Program-made: the position numbers and the translations under genes
From: Montifringilla adamsi
Lineage: Eukaryota; Chordata; Aves; Passeriformes; Passeridae
Reading direction: 5' to 3'
Assembly (NCBI GenBank): GCA_017590115.1
Contig: JAGGNK010013558.1
Span: forward strand, 20,016,823-20,080,822
Length of the DNA: 64,000 nt
Part shown: positions 31,074-41,900 of the stretch, one piece after another
How the letters are laid out: every line of letters starts with the position of its first letter
Position numbering within the stretch: the stretch's first letter is position 1
The notes under the pieces: model-generated
Database searches by the model: none
What the model saw: the letters and a program-made list of their open reading frames with translations, nothing else
What the model was told of the DNA's origin: nothing

Positions 31074-34000
31074 ATGGCGCTCGCCGGGCGGCGCGACGCG
31101 CCCGAGCCGCCGGACTTCGGCATCCTGAAGCGGCTGGCGCGGGACCAGCTCGTCTACCTGCTGGAGCAGGTCCGGGGGGCGCCTGGGGCGGGCATCCCGC
31201 AGCGGGGCGGGCGGAGCGAGTCCGAGGGATGGGCGTTGGCCGGGGCGGGCGCGGGGGGGCCCGGCGCGGGGCAGCCGCCGGTGCCCGCTCATGCCCGGCT
31301 GCCCGCAGCTGCCCGGGAAGAAGGACCTGTTCATCGAGGCCGACCTGATGAGCCCCCTGGACCGCATCGCCAACGTGTCCATCCTGAAGGTAGCGCGGGC
31401 CCGCTCGGGCCGCCCCCGCCCGCCGCCGCCCGCGCCCGACCCGCGCCCTGTCCCCGCAGCAGCACGACGTGGACAAGCTGTACAAGGTGGAGAGCCGGCC
31501 GGGGCCCGGCGCCAGCGACCAGTGAGTGCCCCAGGGCTGGGCAGGGCAGGGCTGGGCAGAGCTGGGCTGGGCTGGGCAGAGCCCGGCAGGGCAGGCTGGG
31601 CAGGGCTGGGCAGAGCTGGGCTGGGCAGGGCTGGGCTGGGCAGGGTGGGCTGCCCGGCACGGAGCCTCCAGCGGCCTCGCCCCCTGTGCCGCAGGTTCTG
31701 CTTCCTGGTGCGGCCGCGGGTCCGGACCATGCGGCTCATCGCCGGTGAGTGCGGCTGCCCTCGGCCGGGCCGGTGCTCCGGGCCGCCGCTGAGCCCCAGC
31801 CCCAAGCGGGTGGGCAGCTGTGCAGGGGCTCTGCGCGGTCTCCACAGATATTGTCAATGCTGACAAGATGTCGGGCAGGAGCAGGAAGTACAAAATCATC
31901 TTCAGCCCCCAGAAGGTCAGTGGGAGCCGCGGTGCTGCCCATTCCCCCGTCACTCTGCCTGCCCGGCCTTTGCACCTTCCACCCTTCTATAGGCACCAGA
32001 AATTGTAACCCAGAAACGTTTAAGTAAACCCACGTGTTGTGCTGCCTGGGAAGGTGCTGGGCCCCTCCTGAGCTTTTCCTGCTCAGAGCCTGCCTGGCCC
32101 TGAGGGTCTCCCCTTCCCTTCCAGTTCTGTGCCTGTGAGATGGTGCTGGAGGAAGAGGGGGTCTTTGGAGGTGAGTGGGGCTGCAGTGCTGCTCGGGGTG
32201 GCTGACACCACAGGATCCCCATTAAATCCCAGTGCTGGGATCCCCGTGTGGGCAGGGAACACGGGTTCTCTCGGGGCTGGCTGCCAGCCTGCAGGCAGAT
32301 GTGTGCCCACACAGCATCAGTCCCTCTCTTCTGCCTGAGGAGAGGAGAGAGGGTCCTGCCACCCATCCTGTCTGAAGCTCCACAGGCCCTGTTTTGGGGC
32401 TGCTGTGATTCTTGGGGCTCTTCCTGCCCGGGGCTGCACAACTGTCCCCTGTCCCTGTCCCGAGCACAGATGTCACCTGCGATGAATGGTCCTTCTACCT
32501 GCTGCCCCTGGATGAGGACATCATTAGCATGGAGCTGCCCGAGTTCTTCCGTGACTACTTCCTGGTCAGTGGGACGCTGTGGGGGGTGGCAGCCCATCCT
32601 GTCCCCTGTGCCTCACGGGGCTGGGCACGAGCTGCTGTTCAGAGAGGAGGTGTGTGGCCCTGCCAGCCCCTCAGTGTGCACCACGGCCCCGTTTACTCCC
32701 CAGGGCAGCTTTTGCTGGCCCCTCTGCCCCTGGCCCAGCAGCTTGGGGCAGCTCCCGTTGTGTGCCGGGCATGGAGCTCCCAGCTCCGTGCCAGCCCAGC
32801 CCCTGCCCTGCAGTCCTTGCCAGCCAGCTGCCACACTCACTGCCTCGTCCCCAGGAGGGAGATCACCGCTGGATCAACCCCGTGGCCAGGGCCCTGCAGC
32901 TGCTGAGCTCCCTCTACGGCCCCTTTGGGAGGACGTACGGCATCGGCCGCTGTGCCAAGGTGGGGCTGGCACCGGGGCCCTTGGGTCCCCGTCAGGGTGC
33001 GCCTGGCAGGGACCTGGACCCCTCCAGGCACACGGCAGCACATCACCAGCGGTGTTACTGCGCTGTGCCTCCTCCTGGGTGGGTTTTGGGGGTCCCCGTG
33101 TGCCAGGCTGGGCAGCGGAGGGGCGGCTGCTGCTGGCTGGGGTGTGGGGAGCCCCCCGTGCCCTGAGGGCAGGAGCCTTTGTGCCTGGCCTTGGCTGTCA
33201 GCCCCGCTGTGTGCCAGGGCCCTTGGTGGGAGCCGGGGCTACTCCCCGCCCTGGCACCCTCTGCCCTCTCAGATGAGCTATGAGCTGTGGCGGGACTTGG
33301 AGGAAGAGAGCGACAGCGAAGGGCAGGGCAGGAAGCCTGAGATTGGGCACGTCTTCCTCATGGACAGAGGTGGGCTGAGGCACGGCTGTGGGCTGGGCAG
33401 CACGTGCCCCAGAGGGGCAGGGAGCCTGCGTGGGGCGGCAGGAGCAGCGGGAGGGCAGCCTGGCTCTCCCTGCAGACACCGACTACGTGACAGCACTCTG
33501 CTCCCAAGTGGTCTACGAGGGGCTCGTGGACGACACCTTCCGCATCAAGTGTGGTACGTGACCCGGGAAGGGCCGTGCAGCACGGGGCTCTGTGCTCACA
33601 GCACAGCAGCACAGGGCTCTGCCCTCACAGCACAGCAGAACAGGGCTCTGTGCTCACAGCACAGCAAGACAGGGCTCTGTGCTCACAGCACAACAGGACA
33701 GGGCTCTGCACTCACAGAAGAGGGCTCTGTGCTCACAGCACAGCAGAACAGGGCTCTGTGCTCACAGCACAGGGCTCTGCCCTCACAGGTGAGTGTGGGA
33801 GCACTCACAGCTCGGGGCTCCGCACTCACCTGGCCAGTGCCAGCAGGGTTTGTTCCTGGCCCTGTTCCCACAGGGACAGTCCCAGCGTGGGGTGCTGCTG
33901 GAGGTCATCCACAGGGACAGTCCTGACTTTGGCCAGGGCTGGCATCCCCTGTCTCTGCTGCCTCTTGCAGCAAGGCTGTGCATGTGGGAATGTTGCTGTG

Positions 34001-37000
34001 TCTGGGACAAAGCAGCTCTTCACTTTTCCCTGCAGGCAGCGTGGATTTTGGGCCAGATGTCACCTCTTCTGACAAGAGTATCAAAGTGCTGCTCAATTCC
34101 CAGGACCAAGTGAGTCCTCACAAGCCTCGGGGAGGGCCCTTGGTGGGAGCAGGCAGAGTGGCCCATTCCCTCCCCTAAGCTTGAGCAGGAGTGGCTGGGG
34201 GCTGCTGGGCCCTCGGAGCATGGGTTCAGGCACAGAGAGCAGAGAAACCTGGTGCAGCTCCACTTCTGAACCTGTCCGGGCCCCTGCATGCAGGGCTGTG
34301 TCACAAATGAGTGTTTTAAGGAATCCCCAGCAAAGGTGTCTGCAAAAACGGGTTTAATATAAAAGCCACAGCTTGACAAAATTCGTTGGCAAAGTTCTAC
34401 ACGGTTAAAGCACAGAGATAAAAAGCAAAAGAAAAAAACTATAAATCAATCAGTCCAAACCAAAATCAACCCAAAAATATCGAGGTGGAGGTGGGGAATG
34501 AGGGGTAATCAAAAGGATAGAAAGGAATATGGAAGACCCTCCTGTTGAGTCACGAGGTTCATAGTAATTTTCCATCCTGGTCACAATTCAGGTTGGTATT
34601 TTACTATGGAATTTGACAATGAAAATATTACTCCACTTGGGTTTTTATTCAGGTTACAAAATAATTTTCCCAGGCTGTTTATTAAAAAACAGTAGCTGGT
34701 TAGACAGTACTAGTTCCTAGGAAGAGAGAGTGTTTCTGCTAAGCTGGGGAGGACCCAGTGCTGTTCACCAGGGCTGACCTGAGCAGCATTTCTCAGATCC
34801 TGGTGTGGTCAGAGGGGCACACTGACACAGGCTGCTGTGCTGCCAGCCTGGGTTTTGGGGCCGCGTGGCCAGCGGGGTGTGGGGGGCGTTGGCCCTGGGC
34901 TCTGTGTCCCCAGGGCTGCAGTGGCCGGGCCCTGGCAGCTGTGCTGCTTGCACAGGTGTTCAGCCAGATCCGCAACGAGCACTTCTCCTGCGTCTTTGGC
35001 TTCCTCAGCCAGAAGTCACGGAACCTGCAGGCGCAGTACGACGTGAGTGTCACCCTGGGACACGTGTGCCACTGTCCCTCGCAGCCTGGCCAGCACCCCC
35101 TTTAGCCTGGCCAGCACCCCTTTAGCCTGGCCAGCCCCCGTTTAGCCTGGCCAGCACCCCATCCAGTGCAGCCTGGCCAGCACCCCCTTTAGCCTGGCCA
35201 GCCCCCCCTTTAGCCTGGCCAGCACCCCCTTTAGCCTGGGCAGCCCCCCTTTAGCCTGGCTGCCCCCCATCCAGTGCAGCCTGGCCAGCCCCCCCTTTAG
35301 CCTGGCCAGCACCCCCTTTAGCCTGGGCAGCACCCCATCCAGTGCAGCCTGGGCAGCCCCCCTTTAGCCTGGCCAGCCCCCGTTTAGCCTGGCCAGCCCC
35401 CCTTTAGCCTGGCTGCCCCCTGCTCTCCCTCCCGCAGCGGCGCCGGGGCATGGACATCAAGCAGATGAAGGACTTCGTGTCGCAGGAGCTGAAGGGACTG
35501 AAGCAGGAGCATCGCCTGCTGAGCCTGCGTAGGAGCCTGAGGGGAGGGAGGGCTGCACTGCAAGTGCTGGGGCTGCGGGGAAGGGGCAGGGGGGCCCTGG
35601 ATGTGCCCAGCAGGGACAGGGCAGGGGCTGCTGGCGTGTGCTGACCGGGCCTGCAGAGCCCTTTCCCCTCCAAAGCCACTGTGTCTCTTGGCTCTGTAGA
35701 TATTGGTGCCTGTGAGTCTATCATGAAAAAGAAAACCAAGCAGGACTTCCAAGAGACCATCAAGGCTGAACACTGTGAGTGCTGCTCCATCTGTGCCTGC
35801 CCCTGCCCCACTCTGAGCCGTGGCCTCGCTCGCCCCAGGCCAGGCAGCCTCATGCCTGGCTGTTCCCTGGGTGACCCCGTCCTCCCAGCCCCTTCTGGGG
35901 GTGTCTCGAAATCCCAAGTAGGGTCAGGCTGCACTCTGAGAGGGAACGTGTGGAGGGGTGGGGGCCCCGTTCCCTGGGGTGCTGGGAGGGCAGCAGAGCC
36001 CAGAGCCCAGCCCAGTGGGCTGGCAAGAGCCCGGGGGTGATGCTGCCTGTCCCTGCCACAGCACTGCTGGAGGGCTTTGACATCCGCGAGAGCACCAGCT
36101 TCATCGAAGAGCACATTGACCGGCAGGTGAGAGCACGGGGTGCCTGAGCACACAGGTGACAGGTGAGAGCACAGGTGAGAGCAGGGGGTGCCTGAGCACA
36201 CAGGTGACAGGTGAGAGCAGGGGGTGCCTGAGCACACAGGTGACAGGTGAGAGCACGGGGTGCCTGAGCACACGGATGGCAGTGACAGGAGACAGCACGG
36301 GGGTCCCTGCTGCAGCTCCCTGCTGCCCCGCTAACCCTGCTCCCCACAGGTGTCCCCCGTCGAGAGCCTGCGCCTCATGTGCCTCCTGTCCCTCACAGAA
36401 AACGGTGAGTGCCCGCTCTGCCGGGCCAGCAGGGGCACCTGCCCAGGCACCGAGCTCACCTGGTGGTCCCCACAGGTCTCATCCCCAAGGACTACCGCTC
36501 CCTGAAAACCCAGTACCTGCAGGTGAGGGCCAGAGCCACTGCAGAGAGAGAGCTGTGCTGGGGGGGACCCTCCTGTGCTGCTGGCCATGAGGAGCTGGGC
36601 CCGCCACTCCTGGGGCTCCTGGGGCTGGGACCTGCCTCCACGGGCCCTTCCTGAGCCCCAGCACAGCCAGGCTGGCTCTGCAGGACAGACCCTGCCTCAC
36701 AGCCCCTTCCTGAGCCCCAGGCTGTGCCTGCCCCTGCCCTGTGCTTGCTGGGGGCTCCGAGCAGCCTGTGCCTGGCCGCAGAGGGGACAGCCTGTGTGCT
36801 GCCCGTGCTGGCAGGCGGGGCCCACGCTGTGCCTGCTGTCCCGTTCACAGAGCTACGGGCCCGAGCACTTGCTGACCTTCCACAACCTCAAGCGCGTCGG
36901 GCTGCTGACCGAGCAGGCAGCTGGGGAGACCCTGACAGCCGTGGAGAGCAAAGTCAGCAAGCTGGTGACAGACCGTGCTGCGGGTGAGGCAGCCCGTGCC

Positions 37001-38697
37001 CCGTGTCCCTGCAGCCCGGGAAGGGCAGCTGCTGGCCCAGGCCTGGCTGGAAGCACGTGTCCCAGCGATGGTGCTGCGGGCAGGGCACTGGGCTCTGCTG
37101 GGGGGGCACCAGGGCTGGCAGCCACCAGGGCCATTCTCCAGAGCACACAGCACTGCACACCTCTGCCAGCCTGGCGCTGGGATCCAGAGCCTCTCGAGAT
37201 GTTTCTCCTTGTCGTGTTTTCCAGGAAAGATCACAGATGCCTTCAGTTCTTTGGCCAGGAAGAGTAATTTCCGAGCCATAAGCAAGAAGCTGGGGTTGGT
37301 ACGTCCTCAAGGGGTGCGGGCTGGCCACAGTGCCCACAGAGCAGAGAGCTCTGCTTAGCCTGTGCCCAGGCTGCAGGCTTGGCATCCCAGGGGGACACTG
37401 CTCAGGGCCAGAGCTGCTCCTGGCAGCCTGGGGGCGTCTCCTCGGGGCTGGGGGCCACTGCCAGCTTGCCACTGTGCCCTGGCCCCACGCCCTGTGAGTG
37501 TGGTGCAGCACCGGGGCTTTCCTTGCCCCCTTCAGACACTGTGGTGGCACGGGGCAGGCAGCCCTGTGTCCTCCATCCTAGGCAGAGGTCCTAGGGTGCT
37601 GGCAAGGTGACATTTCTGGGCCATTTCTGTCCCTGGCCCTGCTGCACAGCCCACCGAGGCGCTGTGACGCTGGCTCTGGCGTGGTGGGGCGGGCGGTGGG
37701 GACAGAGCCGTGCTCCAGGTGTCTGTCTCTCCTCACCCCTGCACCTCTGAGGGGCACGAGGCCCCAGGCAGCCTGGTCCTGCACCCCTGCTGTCACCTGT
37801 CACTGCAGATCCCTCGGCTGGATGGCGAGTATGACCTCAAAATGCCTCGGGACATGGCGTATGTTTTCGGCGGGGCCTATGTGCCCCTGAGCTGCAAGAT
37901 CATCGAGCAGGTGAGCTCGTCTGCCACTGCAGAGAGCCGGGCGCATCCCCGCACGCCCTGCCTCCTTCTGGGGCGTGCGGCAGGGCTCCTGTGCGTGCCC
38001 CGGGCCGGTGGTGTGTGCGCTGCGAGCCCCGGGCAGCGCCCGAGCCTGCCCGAGCCTGCCCGCCGTCCCTCAGGTGCTGGAGCGCCGCGGCTGGCAGGGC
38101 CTGGAGGAGGTGCTGCGTCTGCTCAACGGCAGCGAGTTCTCCGCGTCAGGTACCGGGGCTGGGGGCGGCGCGGGGCCGGGGCGGCGGGGGGCCGGCCCCG
38201 GCACGGCCTGCAGCGCTCTTCTCGCGCAGACAGCGCCGCCGAGGACAGCGCCGCCGGCGAGAGCCAGCGCGTCGTGCTCGCCGTCTTCCTGGGGGGCTGC
38301 ACCTTCTCCGAGATCGCGGCCCTCCGCTTCCTGGGCAAGGAGAGAGGTAGGAGGGCCTGGCAAGGGCGGGGAGCAGGCAGGAGCCGGGGCTGGCGCCGCT
38401 GCAGCGCAGCCAAGCAGGCTCAGGGCTCTGAGCTCTGGGCACTGGGCTCTGTACTCTGGGCACTGGGCTGTGGGCTGTGGGCTCTGGGCTCAGCACCGGC
38501 TGGAGCCCCCGGGAGGGGCTGGCGAGGTCCTCGGCTGTCCTGGAAAATGTGCGGGGACAGGGCAGTGCCGGTGCTGCCCCGCAGCGCTGCTGCGGCACCG
38601 ACGGGCCTTTCCTACAGGCTGCAAGTTCATCTTCCTGACCACGGCCATCACCAACAGCGCCCGCATGATGGAGGCCATGATCGAGGCCAAGGCCTGA
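31074..38697 (+). CDS. VPS33B: VPS33B, Sec1/Munc18-like endosomal protein, 23 exons, 617 aa
   Basis: An SM-family protein that with VIPAS39 forms the CHEVI complex for late endosome, lysosome-related organelle and apical trafficking; human loss causes ARC syndrome. Exons: 31074-31169, 31309-31389, 31460-31521, 31695-31744, 31848-31915, 32125-32170, 32470-32564, 32855-32959, 33273-33369, 33476-33553, 34036-34109, 34956-35042, 35438-35528, 35700-35774, 36062-36126, 36350-36404, 36476-36522, 36851-36983, 37225-37298, 37809-37910, 38074-38149, 38230-38346, 38618-38697. The sum is 618 codons including the stop, identical to the human length. Recognisable blocks are [76 protein letters not shown] and the C-terminal [14 protein letters not shown]...[13 protein letters not shown] typical of SM proteins. 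Several introns contain minisatellites. A probable AGTAAA signal lies at 38724. Confidence 0.97.
31525..31655. repeat. GGGCTGGGCAGA-type tandem repeat in VPS33B intron 3
   Basis: About 130 bp of alternating GGGCTGGGCAGGGCAG and GGGCTGGGCAGAGCT words starting right after a splice donor. Purely simple-repeat character. Confidence 0.75.
33577..33793. repeat. about 28 bp minisatellite in VPS33B intron 10
   Basis: Some seven to eight copies of a unit with the core GGGCTCTGTGCTCACAGCAC, some shortened. It gives repetitive Ser/Gln/His open frames in several frames and has no coding significance. Confidence 0.8.
34320..34745. other. AT-rich block inside VPS33B intron 11, origin unknown
   Basis: About 400 bp with sharply lower GC than its surroundings, including AAAACAGTAGCTGG and long A/T stretches. 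It could be an old transposable-element or LTR remnant, but I cannot assign a family. No coding exon is seen. Confidence 0.4.
35083..35412. repeat. about 20 bp minisatellite in VPS33B intron 12
   Basis: Some fifteen or more units of the form TTTAGCCTGGCCAGCACCCC, occasionally replaced by CATCCAGTGCAGCCTGG. The array runs nearly to the acceptor of the next exon at 35437 and contributes to its pyrimidine-rich tract. Confidence 0.85.
36121..36275. repeat. 36 bp tandem repeat carrying copies of a splice donor
   Basis: The 5' splice site after VPS33B exon 15 (AGGTGAGAGCA at 36125) is followed by an array repeating the same donor-like words at 36163, 36175, 36211 and 36247, with the filler CGGGGTGCCTGAGCACACAG. 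Spacing is 36 bp, with one 12 bp unit. Confidence 0.85.
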
Positions 38698-38723
38698 ACC
38701 GCAGGGCCCGAGGGCAGCCTGCC

Positions 38724-38729
38724 AGTAAA
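38724..38729 (+). terminator. candidate VPS33B polyadenylation signal (AGTAAA)
   Basis: The variant hexamer AGTAAA lies 27 bp after the stop, followed by a TGTGCTG stretch. No canonical AATAAA lies between VPS33B and PRC1. Confidence 0.5.
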
Positions 38730-38739
38730 GATTGTGCTG

Positions 38740-38999
38740 ACAACGACACGGCCTGGGCCCGTCTGTGCGGGAGCGCGCCCCGCGGAACCGGCGCGGGCTG
38801 GGGCCGGGCGGGGGCGCGCGGCACCGGCACCGGCACCGGCACCGGGAACCGGGAGGGACCGGGGTACCGGGGGGAACTGGGGCTGGGGCACGGCCGCGCG
38901 GAGGCGCTGCGCTCCGGGGCGGGCGGTCCCGGCGGGACGGGCGGTGGCTGCGGAGGCTCTAGGGCCCCGGGCCCGCCGCTGACGGCCCGCCGTGCCCAG
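38740..38999 (+). promoter_or_regulatory. GC-rich VPS33B-PRC1 interval, probable PRC1 promoter
   Basis: Extremely CpG-rich, with a short (CACCGG)n run at about 38820-38846. It contains no ATG on the plus strand, so the first PRC1 coding exon is not here in any obvious form. The AG acceptor at 38998-38999 begins the first exon I can identify. Confidence 0.5.
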
Positions 39000-41900
39000 C
39001 GAGGTGCTGGCGGCCGAGGCCGTGTCCTGCCTGAATCGGGCCATGGCGGCGCTGCGGAACATCTGGGAGGAGATCGGCATTCCCGAGGAGCAGCGCCTGG
39101 AGCGCACGGACGTCGTCAGGAAGCACATCAAGGTGAGGCACCGGTTCTGCTGAGCCGCGCACCTGCTGCAGCCCGCGACCCCGGCAGCTCCGAGCGAGCC
39201 CACCCGGCCCGCTCTCGGGGCTCCAGCACGGGGCCGGCTCTGCCGGGAGCAGGGGGGTCCCTGCCCGCCTCTGCCCTCGCCCTGTGCAGCCCCGTCCCAC
39301 CGGGCTCCCCACGCTGCCCACGCCTGGCTCGGACCCAGCCCTGGGTCTCTAGCGGTGGTCCCGCTGCCCCGCCCGCACTCGGTTCCCTCGGCCTGCCTCT
39401 AACTATTGGTGAAAAACCAATATCTAACCACTGCTGCAGAGTCTCCTGGACATGATGGTGGCGGAGGAGGAAAGCCTGAAGGAGCGTCTGCTGAAGAGCA
39501 TCGCCCTGTGTCGGAAGGAGCTGGACACCCTGTGCAGGGACCTGCAGCTGGGCCCCTTCGAGGTGAGGCGTGGGATCCTGGGGTCCTTCTGCCTGCCTGG
39601 CCTCTGCCTGCGTGTCCCAGAGGCCAGAGCTTAGCAGGCAAATATCTATTCAAAACTGCTTTTCTGGGTGCTTGCTAGAGGCTCTGTGGCTCCTCACAGG
39701 CTAGGCACTGGTAGGTGGTTGTGTGGTGCTCCCCAGCACCTTGTTTTGTGTGTTGCTGGTGTTCATCCACCTTCCCGGGGGACACCTCACTCAAACCCAG
39801 GTCTGGCAGCCTCAATCTTTGTATAAAAACCCAAAGCACGAGCCAGGTGCAGGGGAGGTGTGGAACAGAGCTGATGTCTGGCCCCTTACAGGTGGAGGAA
39901 AGCACCATCCTGCAGATGGAGAAGAACTTGCGCACGTGTGTGGAGGCACTGCAGAAGCAGAAACGGGACAGGAAGCAGGAGCTGAAGGCCCTGCAGGAGC
40001 AGGACCGAGCCCTGTGTGACATCCTGTGCACAGCTCCGTTCACCATCGACACCGGGAGCGTGCCCAGCCTGGAGGACCTGGACCGCTACCGGTGCCACGT
40101 GGCCTCCCTCAACACGCTGAAGGTGAGCCTGGGGGCTGGGGGGGCCTGAGGGGCCCACAAGGGACTCCTGGCTCCTGACACCGCCCTCACCCCAGGAGCA
40201 AAGGCGGGAAGAATTTGTCACCAACAAGCGTCAGATCATTCTGCTCATGGAGGAGCTGGACCACACCCCGGACACCAGCTTCGAGCGGGACGTGGTGTGT
40301 GAGGATGAGGAGGCGTTCTGCCTGTCCGAGAACAACATCACGGCCCTGCACAGCCTGCTGCAGCAGGTATGCTGTGCTCTGAGGCAGCGCTGGGGCTGCT
40401 GCCGTGGTGTAAGAGCAGCCGCTGGGTTTTGGTGAGGCTGTGCGTTAGAGCACCCGCCCGGGGCTCAGGAGATCTCGTGTGCGTGGCCCTGCGGGTGCAG
40501 CAGAGCCCCGGGCTGAGCTGAGCCCCGGGCTGAGCCGAGCCCCGCTCCCCCTGCAGCTGGAGGCCCGGCGGGCCCTGAACGAGGCGGTGTGCGCGGAGCT
40601 GCGCGCCCGGATCCTGACGCTCTGGGAACGGCTGCAGATCCCGCAGGAGGAGAGGGAGTCCTCGGCCGTGCACCTGGCTGGCTCCAGGGTCCGAACCAGG
40701 AGAGCTGTAAGAGCCCTGCTGTGCTCACGGGGCAGGGCTGGGGCAGCAGCTCGGGCGCTCTCGTGCTCCTGGTTGCTCGGTGTGGGGTGAGGGGAGCAGG
40801 GCAAATTCTGCCTCCGTGGAGGGAGGAGCTGGGGGTTGGTGCTGGCAGCTGCCTCGTTCCAGAGAGCGGCTCACGCAGGAGATAAACCCTGTCCTCCCCC
40901 TCTTCCTCCTGACCTGTGCTCTGTCCGGGGCCAGCTGCAGCAGGAAGTGGACCGTCTGGAGGAGCTGAAGCTGCAGAACATGAAATCCATCATCCATGCA
41001 ATCCGGGCAGAGCTGGCTGTCTACTGGGACAAATGCTTCTACAGCCAGGAGCAGAGGGAAAGGTTCAGCCCCTTCTATGATGGTGGGTGCTGGCTGGCCA
41101 TGCAGATTTGGGGAGGGATCCCAGGGCTTCCAGCAGCCCCCTGACCTGGCTGTTGTGCCCTTCCAGAGGATTACACAGAGACCTTGCTCAAGCTGCATGA
41201 CGCTGAGGTGGGCAAGATGAAGACCTGCTATGAAACACACAAAGATCTGTTTCAGGCGGTTCAGAAGTGGGAGGAGAGCTGGAAGCTGTTCCTGGAGCTG
41301 GAGGTATTTTCCAGGCGGGAGCATGTGGGGTCATGGGTCAGTGTGTACCTTTGCTCCCGTGGGACAGCGCTCTGGGAAGGAGCAGGGAGCCACTGGGAAG
41401 TCATGGTGGGCCAGAGCAGGGACGAGGTGCTGTGTTTCGAGCACTGGGGTGTTTGTGCAGGGCTGCCTGCTCTGGAGCCTTCACCATGAAAGGCTGAGGG
41501 GACTGGGTGGTGTGTTTGTGTCTCTCCTGCCCACCCTTCTCTACCAGAGTAAAGCAAATGACCCCAGTCGCTTCACCAATCGAGGAGGAAGCCTTCTGAA
41601 AGAAGAAAAGGAGAGAGCAAAGCTGCAGAAGACGCTGTCTAGGGTAGGTCCAGCCCTGGGGAAGGACCCATAGTCCCACTGACACAGGAAAAGGGGTCCT
41701 TGGGTGTGGGGACACCTGAGTTCAGGGCAGCACCTACACTGCCCTCATGTCCTGATCAGCTGCAGGAGGAGCTGGAGAGGAAGGTCCAGACCTGGGAGGA
41801 GGAGTTCAAGGAGGCTTTCCTGGTGAAGGGGCAGCAGTTCATGGAGTATGTGGCAGAGCGGTGGCAGCAGTACCATCTGGAGAAGGAGAAGGAGAAGCAG

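Noticed and set aside
29830..31953. A 707-codon minus-strand open frame
   Set aside because: It lies antisense to HDDC3 and VPS33B exons and arises from low stop density at high GC.
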